Shown here piece after piece: positions 16,940-24,940 of a stretch of DNA of 40,917 nt. The first letter of the stretch is position 1. Each line of letters starts with the position of its first letter. The notes below the pieces were generated by a model that saw nothing but the letters and a program-made list of their open reading frames with translations, made no database searches and was not told the origin of the DNA. Where the stretch lies: assembly GCA_002417905.1 (NCBI GenBank), contig DIDB01000158.1:1-40917 (forward strand), in the 5' to 3' direction. The translations under genes were made by a program, and so were the position numbers. This DNA is from Pseudomonadaceae bacterium UBA5811 (GTDB taxonomy: Bacteria > Pseudomonadota > Gammaproteobacteria > Pseudomonadales > Pseudomonadaceae).

Positions 16940-17854
16940 TCAGACTAGTGAAAGAGATGCCCACAAGGTTTTGAGAACGGGCACCGGAATGCCATGCCGG
17001 CGGGCCAGCACGACCGGCTGGCCCAGCAGAGCATCCAGCTCCAGCCGGCGTCCGGCCAGACGGTCCTGCAGCATGGATGTCCGGGTATTCCCCACCTCCT
17101 CGGCCCGCCGGATCCGCGTCTGCGGATCTGCTTTCACCGTAACACCTTCAGCGGCTGCAATCTGGCCCACCTCAGCCATGCCGGCCAGCAGAACCTCACG
17201 GATCAGCGGGTTCAGCACCATATCGCTCATTCCCGCACCCGTAATGGCGCTCATGGGGTTGAACGTGGCATTCCCCATCAGCTTGCTCCACACCTCTGCA
17301 CGAATATCAGATGCATATTGAGCTGGAATGCCTGCGGCCTGCCACAGACCAACCAGGGCCTCCAGCACCGAGTCGGTACCGCCATCGGTGCGGGCCAGCA
17401 GGTAGCGGTCACCAGGTACCCGCCGGACCCGCAGCTGGCCTAGCGCGATCCGCTCCGAGGCGTGATACACTACCACTGCTACGATCTGGCCGATGGATGG
17501 CGCTCCACTGATCTGCCCGGCCGGGTACGACCACCACCAAGGCACACCATTCTGCAGGAACAGGTATTGGGTCCGTGCATCCCCCAGCTTCCCGAGCTGC
17601 GGCAAAATTTCCGGCAGATCATGAGATTTGACGGCAACGATCACCTGATCAAAAGGCCCCTCAAGCGTTTCCAGAGTGACATAACACACTGCGGAAGCCT
17701 GCCAGTGCTCATCACCCTCAGCCCGGATACCGTCAGGCACTGGAGTATGCCGGCGCTGGGCCACGCTCACCCTATGCCCGGCCAGACTCAAATGACCCGC
17801 CACAAACAGCCCGAGGCTGCCCCCGCCAATTACAGCAATTCGTTGTTGGAACAT
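16940..17854 (-). CDS. Ketopantoate reductase (PanE/ApbA)-family oxidoreductase
   Basis: 304-residue NAD(P)H-dependent 2-oxoacid reductase relative. The Rossmann motif is IGGGSLG (residues 9-15), AVKSHDLP follows the first domain, and the C-terminal helical domain carries SKLMGNATFNPMSAITG, where the Lys and Asn match the catalytic Lys and substrate Asn of PanE. Genuine pantothenate synthesis is unlikely in this setting. Paralogues of this family often sit in catabolic operons and reduce other 2-oxoacids (inference). It follows the aldolase gene by 9 bp as the last gene of the unit starting at 26925. Its codon choice (CGG for Arg) matches the outer flanks, not the aldolase gene directly upstream. 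Confidence 0.87.
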   Translation of the reverse strand: MFQQRIAVIGGGSLGLFVAGHLSLAGHRVSVAQRRHTPVPDGIRAEGDEHWQASAVCYVTLETLEGPFDQVIVAVKSHDLPEILPQLGKLGDARTQYLFLQNGVPWWWSYPAGQISGAPSIGQIVAVVVYHASERIALGQLRVRRVPGDRYLLARTDGGTDSVLEALVGLWQAAGIPAQYASDIRAEVWSKLMGNATFNPMSAITGAGMSDMVLNPLIREVLLAGMAEVGQIAAAEGVTVKADPQTRIRRAEEVGNTRTSMLQDRLAGRRLELDALLGQPVVLARRHGIPVPVLKTLWASLSLV

Positions 17855-17863
17855 CAGCTTTCC

Positions 17864-18634
17864 TCAGTCGGCATAACCGGGCAATTCACGGTCCAGCTTG
17901 CGGCGCAAAGCGGCCCACTCGCGTTTGCCGGACGGCATAAAGCTGGCTTGGGCACCATACAACACCTGTGCTTGGGCATGGGTGCGAGTGATGACGTCTT
18001 CTGGCAGTTGGCGCAGCGGAACACCCGCCGACTGAGCCGCCAATTGGAAGCGGCAAGCGCGCTCCAAACGCCAGATGCGGGCAAAGGCTTCCGCCATCGT
18101 CCGACCAACGGTTAGGGTTCCGTGGTTACGCAGAATCAGGCTGTGTTTGTCGCCCATATTGGCCAGCAGACCGGCGCGCTCGTGCTCGTCCAGCACCACA
18201 CCCTGGAAATCGTGGTAAGCAATCTGGCCGTGTACCATCAGCGCCATTTGGGTCAGGGGCAGCAAGCCTTCTTCTTGGGTGGCTACCGCTACGCCGTCGC
18301 GGCTGTGCAGATGCACTACTGCTTCAGCGTGGGGTACGCCGGCGTGAATGGCGCCGTGAATCACAATTCCGGCCGGATTAAGGTCACCCTCTCCGGCGGT
18401 GATCTTGCCGTCTAAGTCCACTTCCAAAATGCTGGAGGCAGTGACTTCTTCAAACAGCAGGCCCAAGGGGTTAATCAAATAGCGGTCGTGGCGACCGGGC
18501 ACGCGAATACTGATGTGGGTGGCGAGTAAATCCGTCCAACCAAACAGGTGTACCAAACGGCAGGCAGCGGCCAAATCCACCCGCGCGGCTTGGAGGGCGG
18601 TTTGGGGATCAAAGGCAGTAGCAGGCGCATTCAT
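17864..18634 (-). CDS. Class II aldolase/adducin-family protein (copy 1)
   Basis: 256-residue cytoplasmic protein of the class II aldolase/adducin fold. Zinc ligands are visible as VVHLHS (His108, His110) and RNHGT (His171). FGWTDLLATHISIRVPG, YLINPLGLLFEEVTASS and NPAGIVIHGAIH are family marks. The glutamate that acts as base in fuculose-phosphate aldolase is not evident in the NPAG..IH segment, so it may be a decarboxylase, epimerase or aldolase of another type. It uses CGC and TTG codons more than the flanking DNA, and is the first gene of the anomalous block. A paralogue lies at 35486, again close to an SsuD-like monooxygenase. Confidence 0.87.
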   Translation of the reverse strand: MNAPATAFDPQTALQAARVDLAAACRLVHLFGWTDLLATHISIRVPGRHDRYLINPLGLLFEEVTASSILEVDLDGKITAGEGDLNPAGIVIHGAIHAGVPHAEAVVHLHSRDGVAVATQEEGLLPLTQMALMVHGQIAYHDFQGVVLDEHERAGLLANMGDKHSLILRNHGTLTVGRTMAEAFARIWRLERACRFQLAAQSAGVPLRQLPEDVITRTHAQAQVLYGAQASFMPSGKREWAALRRKLDRELPGYAD

Positions 18635-18664
18635 AGGGCTAATCCTTGTCTCATGGGGTTGGAC

Positions 18665-19657
18665 TTATTCGATCTTGGCACCGGATTCACGCACGACCTT
18701 GCCCCATTTGGCGCTGTCGTCGCGGATCAGTTGGGCAAAGGCTTCGGGCGTGGTGCTTTCTACGTCTAGGCCTTGCTCGGCCAGCTTGGCGCGGGTTTCT
18801 GGACGTTTGGCGATCTCTGCCAAAGCAGCACTTAAGCGTTGGATGATCGGCTTGGGCGTGGCCGCGGGCACCACGAGGCCAAACCAAGAATTGACCTCAA
18901 AGCCCTTCAAACCGGCTTCTTCAGCGGTGGGTACGTCGGGCAATGCCGGTGAGCGGGTTTTGCTGGTAATAACCAAACCCTTGACTTTGCCGCCCTTCAC
19001 TTGGGGCGCGAGGATGGTCAGGGTGTCGAAGGCGGCATTCACTTCGCCGCCCAACAAGGCGGTAATGGCCGGAGCGCTGCCTTTGTAGGGCACATGCAGC
19101 AGCTCGGTTTTGGTCAGGCTGCGGTACAGCTCACCGGCCAGATGGCACAGGGTTCCGTTGCCGCAGGAGGAATAGCTGACCTTGCCCGGATTGGCTTTGG
19201 CGTAGGCGGTTAAATCCGCCAAGGTTTTCACCGGCAAAGTGTCGTTAACCGCCACTACATAGGGCACTGAAGCTACCACAGAAACGGGCGCAAAATCTTT
19301 AAAGGGATCGTAGCGCAGATCCTTAGCCAGATGCGGCAGGATGGTGAGCTGACCGGCGGGCGCTAAAGACAGGGTATAACCATCGGGATCAGCCTTAGCG
19401 GCGGCTTCGGCGGCAATGGCGGTTCCGGCACCGGGTTTGTTTTCCACCACCACCGGCTGGCCTAGGGCTGCAGACAGTTGATCAGCGTAGAAACGCCCCA
19501 CCACATCGGAAGCACCACCGGGCGGAAAGGCCACGATCAGGCGAATGGGTTTACTGGGGTAATTATTAGCCGCCTGAGCAGCGCCCCAAGGCAACAGGGA
19601 ACACACGCCGGCCAGCGCCAATAAACGCGCCCAACGCGGGGAAAGACGAGGCAACAT
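18665..19657 (-). CDS. TctC/Bug-family periplasmic solute-binding protein (block E, distal copy)
   Basis: 330-residue binding protein of the tripartite tricarboxylate transporter (TTT) class, which captures carboxylate-type ligands in the periplasm for TctAB. The signal peptide ends LPWGAAQA, followed by NYPSKPIRLIVAFPPGGASD, GQPVVVENKPGAGTAIAAEA, VPYKGSAPAITALLGGEV and LVVPAATPKPIIQRL, all canonical. It lies between the aldolase relative and the SsuD-like gene, and a second copy of the family lies just upstream at 20834. The two are similar in sequence and style, consistent with duplication, and both may feed the TctAB encoded at the head of this operon. Confidence 0.93.
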   Translation of the reverse strand: MLPRLSPRWARLLALAGVCSLLPWGAAQAANNYPSKPIRLIVAFPPGGASDVVGRFYADQLSAALGQPVVVENKPGAGTAIAAEAAAKADPDGYTLSLAPAGQLTILPHLAKDLRYDPFKDFAPVSVVASVPYVVAVNDTLPVKTLADLTAYAKANPGKVSYSSCGNGTLCHLAGELYRSLTKTELLHVPYKGSAPAITALLGGEVNAAFDTLTILAPQVKGGKVKGLVITSKTRSPALPDVPTAEEAGLKGFEVNSWFGLVVPAATPKPIIQRLSAALAEIAKRPETRAKLAEQGLDVESTTPEAFAQLIRDDSAKWGKVVRESGAKIE

Positions 19658-19675
19658 CAGTCATACTCCTTGAGT

Positions 19676-20818
19676 TTAAAGCGGCGCAAAGGCCGTCACC
19701 GGTAATTCAGCGGGGATGCGAGCACGGATGCGCGGCAGCAGTTCGCGGCCATAAGCCACGGCATCCTCCAAGGGATCAAAACCGCGCAGTAAGAAGGTGC
19801 TGATGCCAATGCGGTGGTAAGCCAACAGCGCATCCGCCACCTGATCGGGTGTGCCCACCAAAGCGGTGGTGTTACCACCCACGCCCGTAGTCGCTGCGGT
19901 TCCTGCCACCGCACCGGTCAAGCGCGCGATGCCCGTCCACAGGCAGCTATCGAACACTTCACCTTGGGCGGCAAAATCCAGCAGACGGCGCGAACCCACG
20001 TTTTGCGGCGCTCCGCCCTGTACTAAGGTCAATGGCACTCGGCTGAGGCGTTTGGCGGCGGCTTCGCGGATGCGCTCGGCGCGGGCCCACGCCTCGGCTT
20101 CGGTAGCGCCTAAAATGAGACGAATGGACAGGCTAAAACGCAGCACTTCCGCCCGACCTTGTGCGGCAGCGGCGGCGCGCACATTGGCGATCTGCTCGGC
20201 GATGCCTTCCAGCGGCTCGCCCCACATCATGAACACATCCGCGTGTTTGGCCGCCACCTGCACCGCCGCCGGTGAGGAACCGCTGAAGAAGATCGGAATC
20301 TGCGGTTTTTGCAGCGGTTGCACGTTGGGTCGGTAATCCCGCACCTGATAAAAGCGCCCATCAAAATCAAAGGGCGTTTTGGCCGTCCATGCCTGCTTCA
20401 TCAGGGTTAGGTATTCGTCGGTGCGGGCGTAACGCTCATCATGGCCGAGAAAATCGCCATCTCGTTGCTGCTCGGCATCGTTGCCGCCGGTGATGATATT
20501 CACCGCCGCCCGTCCGCCGCTGAAGTGATCCAGCGTCGCCAATTGCCGCGCCGCTACCGTAGGCGCCATCACTCCCGGACGATGGGCTACCAGCACGCCC
20601 AAACGCCGCGTTTGTTGCGCTGCATAGGCCGCGACCTGTAAACCATCGGGCGCGCCGCTGTGGTAGGCAATCAGGGCGCGATCAAACCCCGCGTGTTCCT
20701 GTGTCTGAGCAAAGGCTCCGACAAAAGCTGGATCGACCAAGGGGCCAACCGGCGCTTGGCTTTCGCTGGCGGCTTGGTGGGCTAAAAAGCCAATAAATTC
20801 TAAGGGATGGGAAGACAT
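19676..20818 (-). CDS. SsuD-like FMN-dependent monooxygenase (LLM class), block E
   Basis: 380-residue bacterial-luciferase-fold monooxygenase related to SsuD but in a separate subgroup: it starts LEFIGFLAHQAASESQAP and lacks the SCEDPW cysteine segment. Family marks include LGVLVAHRPGVMAPTVAARQ, NIITGGNDAEQQRDGDFLGH, DERYARTDEYL, IFFSGSSPAAVQVAAKHAD, VFMMWGEPL, GNTTALVGTPDQVADALL and LLRGFDPLEDAV. It probably desulfonates or oxygenates an imported substrate using FMNH2 from an unlinked reductase. A paralogue with the same landmarks is at 36334. It lies between two TctC genes, which suggests a carboxylate-bearing sulfonate or similar compound as substrate (inference). Confidence 0.9.
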   Translation of the reverse strand: MSSHPLEFIGFLAHQAASESQAPVGPLVDPAFVGAFAQTQEHAGFDRALIAYHSGAPDGLQVAAYAAQQTRRLGVLVAHRPGVMAPTVAARQLATLDHFSGGRAAVNIITGGNDAEQQRDGDFLGHDERYARTDEYLTLMKQAWTAKTPFDFDGRFYQVRDYRPNVQPLQKPQIPIFFSGSSPAAVQVAAKHADVFMMWGEPLEGIAEQIANVRAAAAAQGRAEVLRFSLSIRLILGATEAEAWARAERIREAAAKRLSRVPLTLVQGGAPQNVGSRRLLDFAAQGEVFDSCLWTGIARLTGAVAGTAATTGVGGNTTALVGTPDQVADALLAYHRIGISTFLLRGFDPLEDAVAYGRELLPRIRARIPAELPVTAFAPL

Positions 20819-20833
20819 AGCTAGCCTCCTGAC

Positions 20834-21808
20834 TCAGTCGAAGGTCGCGCCAGACGCGCGTACCACTTGGCCGTATTTGTCGTAGTCCGCGCGGATTTGC
20901 TGGCTGAACTGCTCCGGCGTGCTCGGCCAAGCATCCAAGCCTTGGGCGGCGAGCTTGTCTTTCACATTTTGGGAAGCAGCGGCCTTGGCGATTTCCGCAT
21001 TCAGGCGCTGCACGATGGCTTTGGGCGTGTTGGCCGCCACCACCAGACCGAACCACGAGCGCACTTCGAAATTGGGATAGCCCAACTCAGCGACGGTGGG
21101 TACGTCCGGCAATACCGGCGAGCGCTCCGGCGAGGCGATGGCTAATCCCTTGAGTTTTCCGCCTTTAATTTGCGGTGCCAGCACGGTCAGGGTGTCGACG
21201 GCTAAATTCACATCGCCACCCATTACCGCAGTCACCGCAGGGGCGCTGCCTTTAAAGGGCACATGCAGCAAATTCACGCCGGTTTGCAGGCGCAGGTACT
21301 CACCCGCCAAGTGGATGATGGTGCCGCTACCGCTGGAGGAATAAGAAAACTTGCCCGGAGCGGCCTTGGCCTGAGCAATCAAATCCTTGAAATCCTTAAT
21401 TGGCAACTGGGCATTGGCGGCAATCACCACACCGGTGTAAGCCAGCAGGGACACCGGCTCAAAACTCTTGAAGGGATCGAACTTCAGGTTTTTGGCGATG
21501 TGCGGTAATACCGTGACTTGGCCAGTAGGCACCAACGACAGGGTGTAGCCATCGGGTGCAGACTTAGCCACATACTCGGCGGCAATGGCGGTTCCGGCTC
21601 CGGGTTTGTTTTCCACCACCACCGGCTGCTTTAGGGATTCGGACAGAGCATCGGCGTAAATGCGGCCTGTGGTATCCGCCGCGCCGCCCGGTGGGTAGGG
21701 CACGATCAGGGTGATGGCTTTTTCCGGCCACGCGGCTTGAGCACTCAGGCTGCCGAGCAACACCAGCGGGGCCAGTACGCGAGCCAGTTTGGTTGGAGTC
21801 AACGACAT
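20834..21808 (-). CDS. TctC/Bug-family periplasmic solute-binding protein (block E, proximal copy)
   Basis: 324 residues with signal peptide (LAPLVLLGSLSAQA, mature start near AWPEKAITL). It shows IVPYPPGGAADTTGRIYADAL, QPVVVENKPGAGTAIAAEY, SYSSSGSGTIIHLAGE, LHVPFKGSAPAVTAVMGGDV and GLVVAANTPKAIVQRLN (longer items read in parts). It closely parallels the copy at 18665. The gene lies 9 bp downstream of the enoyl-CoA hydratase relative, so carriers and enzymes are interleaved in one transcript. Confidence 0.93.
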   Translation of the reverse strand: MSLTPTKLARVLAPLVLLGSLSAQAAWPEKAITLIVPYPPGGAADTTGRIYADALSESLKQPVVVENKPGAGTAIAAEYVAKSAPDGYTLSLVPTGQVTVLPHIAKNLKFDPFKSFEPVSLLAYTGVVIAANAQLPIKDFKDLIAQAKAAPGKFSYSSSGSGTIIHLAGEYLRLQTGVNLLHVPFKGSAPAVTAVMGGDVNLAVDTLTVLAPQIKGGKLKGLAIASPERSPVLPDVPTVAELGYPNFEVRSWFGLVVAANTPKAIVQRLNAEIAKAAASQNVKDKLAAQGLDAWPSTPEQFSQQIRADYDKYGQVVRASGATFD

Positions 21809-21817
21809 GGCAAATCC

Positions 21818-22558
21818 TCAGTGGCCGCTAAAGGTGGGGGTACGTTTTTCGGTAAAGGCGCTGATGCCTTCGTGGAAGTCGGCGGAGGCGTTGATTTCCA
21901 ACACCCGCGCACGGGCGATGGCGGCTTGCTCCGTCGGGCCTTTGGGCAGCACTTGGCCGACAAAATCCTTCAGTAAGGACAGCACCAGCGGCGCATTAGC
22001 GGCCAGTTGAGCAGCCAGCTCGCGGGCGGTTTCCAACTGTTGACCCAGCGGCACTACCCGATTGACCAAACCCACCTCATAGGCGCGTTGGGCGCTGAGA
22101 TTGCCGCCCACCAGCAGCAGCTCCATCGCTACCTTATGCGGAATACGCGCGGCCAAGGAGCTGATCAAACCGCCGGAAAAGCCCACCTTGGCCTCAGGGT
22201 AAGAAAACACCGTGTTGTCTGCCGCGACGGCCAAATCGGCCATCTGCACCAACACCAGCCCGCCACCAATGACCAAGCCAGTGGTGACGGCAATAATCGG
22301 CTTATTCACCTGCACCCCTACACCGGGAATCGCGCGCCACAGGTCGTGGGGGATGTCGCGCAGGTTGGCTCCGGCGGTAAAGGCTTTCTCCCCCGCTGCG
22401 GCCAAAATCGCCACCCGATCTTCTGGGCTGTTGGCAAAACGCACCCACGCCTGATGCAGCTCCTCCACAATTTCGTGGTTAATGACGTTGTATTTTTCTG
22501 CCCGGTTAAGGGTAATTTCGGCAATCCCATCGCGGGATTGGTAAGTGACAAGACTCAT
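21818..22558 (-). CDS. Enoyl-CoA hydratase/isomerase-family protein
   Basis: 246-residue crotonase-fold protein acting on acyl-CoA thioesters. ITLNRAEKYNVINHEIVEEL, KAFTAGANLRDIP (oxyanion hole) and LVIGGGLVLVQMADLAVAAD, then FSYPEAKVGFSGG, are visible. The first catalytic glutamate of true hydratases (GGGxEL) is replaced in GGGLVLVQ, while the second (PEAKVG) is kept, a pattern seen in isomerases and hydrolases of the fold. Simple hydration is therefore not certain. It sits between the GrdB-like gene and tctC, downstream of a CoA ligase that could supply its thioester substrate. Confidence 0.9.
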   Translation of the reverse strand: MSLVTYQSRDGIAEITLNRAEKYNVINHEIVEELHQAWVRFANSPEDRVAILAAAGEKAFTAGANLRDIPHDLWRAIPGVGVQVNKPIIAVTTGLVIGGGLVLVQMADLAVAADNTVFSYPEAKVGFSGGLISSLAARIPHKVAMELLLVGGNLSAQRAYEVGLVNRVVPLGQQLETARELAAQLAANAPLVLSLLKDFVGQVLPKGPTEQAAIARARVLEINASADFHEGISAFTEKRTPTFSGH

Positions 22559-22572
22559 AGCAACTCCAAAAT

Positions 22573-23511
22573 TTATACAGTGGCCAAACGCTGCTCACGG
22601 GCGATCAGCCGTGCGCGCTCGTTTTCGGCGCGCAGGCGTTCCAACTCCTCGGCGGGCAGGCGTTCGGCATTGGCGTAATCCAGTTTCCAATCTGGGTCGT
22701 CGGCCCAAATCAGCGGTGATTGCAGGGTGGTGCGCGGCCCCGGTGCAGACTCCAACAGGCGCAGAGCCAGCGCCAAGGTCAGGCGCTGAGATTCGGGATC
22801 GTGGGGTTTGCCCGCCGCATTGCCCAATGGAAAATCCGAGAACAGCAGACGCGGCACGCCCAGGTATTCGGGAATATCCTTGGCACAGGCCAACAGCACC
22901 GTGGCAATGCCCGCCGCTTCCAAAGTACGCGCCACTAAGCTCAGGCTTTGGTGGCAAATCGGGCAGTTAGCCACTAGCAAGGCCGCTTCCACACCGTCCT
23001 CCTGACAGCGGCGCAGAATCTCCGGTGCATCCACTTCCAAGGTGTGGCGCTGGCTGCGGTTAGTCGGCGCACCGTGAAAACGCGCTGCCAAAGCTCCTAC
23101 TCGTCCCTCAGCCACTGCTTGACGCAGCGCCGCCAACGGAAACCAACTGCGGCTGTCCTCCATCGAGGTATGGCGGCGGTCGATGCCCACATGGGCGATG
23201 CGCAGGTCATGCTCCTGAGTCGTATCCCCGGAATACACCTGATAAAACTTAGCCGCTGCGTTGTAGGGCGCACTGGGGCCTTGGGGCCCTTTGTCTGGCT
23301 GATAAGGCGCGGCGGTGGTAATCAGGGTCAGCCGAGTGTCCGCCAGCGGTTTGGCCAAGGGGGTAAAGGGCACATTGCGGTAATGGGCCCACACATAGGG
23401 ATTGTCGTAGCCCAGCGCCAAATAATAGGCACGGGTGCGCGCCATATAGCCCACCGGCTGATCGTCCGGCGCAGCAAAACCTAGAGCACTAGCTTCCTCG
23501 GAGGTGCTCAT
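22573..23511 (-). CDS. GrdB-like protein (glycine/sarcosine/betaine/D-proline reductase selenoprotein B family, Cys version)
   Basis: 312-residue protein whose C-terminal half resembles the B-component family of the clostridial amino-acid reductases. LLVANCPICHQSLSLVARTL carries Cys183 and Cys186 where the selenoproteins have Sec-x-x-Cys, followed by AAGIATVLLACAKDI, GVPRLLFSDFPLGNAAGKPHD and LESAPGPRT. The N-terminal half has HVGIDRRH and ARFHGAPTN. No selenocysteine codon is needed. Clostridial enzymes reductively cleave C-N bonds and use acetyl phosphate-forming partners, which are not encoded here, so the reaction must differ. A thiol-based reductive cleavage or lyase role is only a guess. 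It overlaps the CoA ligase stop by one base (TGATG) and lies 14 bp before the hydratase relative. Confidence 0.72.
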   Translation of the reverse strand: MSTSEEASALGFAAPDDQPVGYMARTRAYYLALGYDNPYVWAHYRNVPFTPLAKPLADTRLTLITTAAPYQPDKGPQGPSAPYNAAAKFYQVYSGDTTQEHDLRIAHVGIDRRHTSMEDSRSWFPLAALRQAVAEGRVGALAARFHGAPTNRSQRHTLEVDAPEILRRCQEDGVEAALLVANCPICHQSLSLVARTLEAAGIATVLLACAKDIPEYLGVPRLLFSDFPLGNAAGKPHDPESQRLTLALALRLLESAPGPRTTLQSPLIWADDPDWKLDYANAERLPAEELERLRAENERARLIAREQRLATV

Positions 23512-24884
23512 CAGGCGGGCTTCCCAGCAATTTCGATCAGCTTGGTTTTGGCTCCACTGCGCGGCAGGCTGTTGAAGGGCACGATTTCCACTTGCGGACG
23601 GAAGGTCAACAGCTCGCGGATACGCTGTTCAATGCGTTGTCCCAAAGCGGGCCAGTCGCTGGCGGGCACGGCTTCTCCGGCTTCAATGGCTAATCGCAGC
23701 GGGGGCTCGACACGCGGTGGCGGGCCATCCAGACGGATGCGCAGCTCCCCAGACACTTCGGGGCGGAATTGTCCGACTACGTTTTGAATCGCCGCCGGAT
23801 ACACCTTCACGCCCTTGATGGCCAGCATGTCGTCGGCGCGGCCTACGATTTCCATACGCACGCCAAAATGGCCACAGCCGGGGCATTCGCCGACGTGGAT
23901 TTTCAGAATGTCGCCGGTGGCATTACGGAACGAAGGCGCGGCTTCGTATTCCAGCGCAGTGTGTATTGCCTCGCCCACGGCTCCATCTTTCAGGGCCAAG
24001 GGCAGCTTGGTTTCGGGGTCGATCAGGTCGTAACGGAAGCAGTAATCCTCGGCCATGTAGTGCATACCGTGGGCGTGCTCGCTATCACAGGTGATGGTGC
24101 CGTTGTGCCACGCGCCGCCAGTGGCGTCGAACACCTTAGCACCGAAGTGTTCTTTCACCCGTTGGCGGAAAGTGGGCAGACTGGCTCCCGGCTCGCCGGA
24201 GCAATAAATCACCTCAATGCCCAGAGCGCCCACGGGTTTGCCCAACTCGCTCGGCGCACGCTCGATGAGCTGCGTCACCATCGACGGAGTGGCAAAGAGC
24301 ACGCGCGGGCGGGTCAGTTCGATGTAGCGCAAAATCTTGGGTACACCGCCCTCTGCGCCCACCGCTACCGGACGCGCGCCATAGGCTTCCAGCGCTTGCA
24401 CATAGGTAATCCCCGCCAACCACAGCGACAGTCCAAAGGCGTGGAAGGTGGTATCCCCCGGACGAATTCCAGCGGCACGGAACATGCGACCCAAAACTTC
24501 ATAGGTGATGTTCAGGTCTTTGCGGCTGAATACATAGAAGGTCGGGTTGCCCGTCGTACCGGAAGTCGCCGCCAAGTGGATGGCATTTTCCGGCGCGGTG
24601 GTCAGGTGCAAACCCAGCGGATGGCCGTAACGAATCAGTGAAGCCTCTTGGGAATCGCGGTGGCTGGCTTTATCCATAAAGGCCGGCAGACGACGAAAGT
24701 CCTCGAAGCTGCGAATGTCTTCCGGCGCATTGATGCCCGCCTCCTTAAAACGCAGACGGAAGTAATCCTCGTTGCCCCACAGATAGCGAATCTGGCGTTG
24801 CAGTTTTTCCCAGCGTCGTGCGTTGAGGATGGCGAGGTATTCTTCGGGGTCACGGGTGGGCACATTAAAGTCGTAAATAGGCAT
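23511..24884 (-). CDS. Phenylacetate-CoA ligase (PaaK)-family acyl-CoA ligase
   Basis: 457-residue ANL-superfamily enzyme that would activate a carboxylic acid to its CoA thioester with ATP. The AMP/ATP loop is ATSGTTGNPT (residues 106-115), and further marks are HAFGLSLWLAG, VIYCSGEPGASLP, ATGGAWHNG, GHFGVRMEIVGRADDMLAIKG (in parts) and the C-terminal SLPRSGAKTKLIEI with the expected lysine. A small cysteine pair, ECPGCGHFG, precedes the hinge as in PaaK. It lies between tctA (56 bp gap) and the GrdB-like gene (1-base overlap). The substrate is probably the carboxylate imported by TctABC or a product of the SsuD-like enzyme (inference). Confidence 0.92.
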   Translation of the reverse strand: MPIYDFNVPTRDPEEYLAILNARRWEKLQRQIRYLWGNEDYFRLRFKEAGINAPEDIRSFEDFRRLPAFMDKASHRDSQEASLIRYGHPLGLHLTTAPENAIHLAATSGTTGNPTFYVFSRKDLNITYEVLGRMFRAAGIRPGDTTFHAFGLSLWLAGITYVQALEAYGARPVAVGAEGGVPKILRYIELTRPRVLFATPSMVTQLIERAPSELGKPVGALGIEVIYCSGEPGASLPTFRQRVKEHFGAKVFDATGGAWHNGTITCDSEHAHGMHYMAEDYCFRYDLIDPETKLPLALKDGAVGEAIHTALEYEAAPSFRNATGDILKIHVGECPGCGHFGVRMEIVGRADDMLAIKGVKVYPAAIQNVVGQFRPEVSGELRIRLDGPPPRVEPPLRLAIEAGEAVPASDWPALGQRIEQRIRELLTFRPQVEIVPFNSLPRSGAKTKLIEIAGKPA

Positions 24885-24940
24885 GGCAAGGTTGCCTCAG
24901 CACAAATAAGGAAAAAAGGATGGAGCTGAAGACGGCGTCT

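Noticed and set aside
22183..23186. Selenocysteine or programmed UGA reading in the GrdB-like gene
   Set aside because: The motif position is a normal Cys codon and the frame is continuous, so no recoding is needed.
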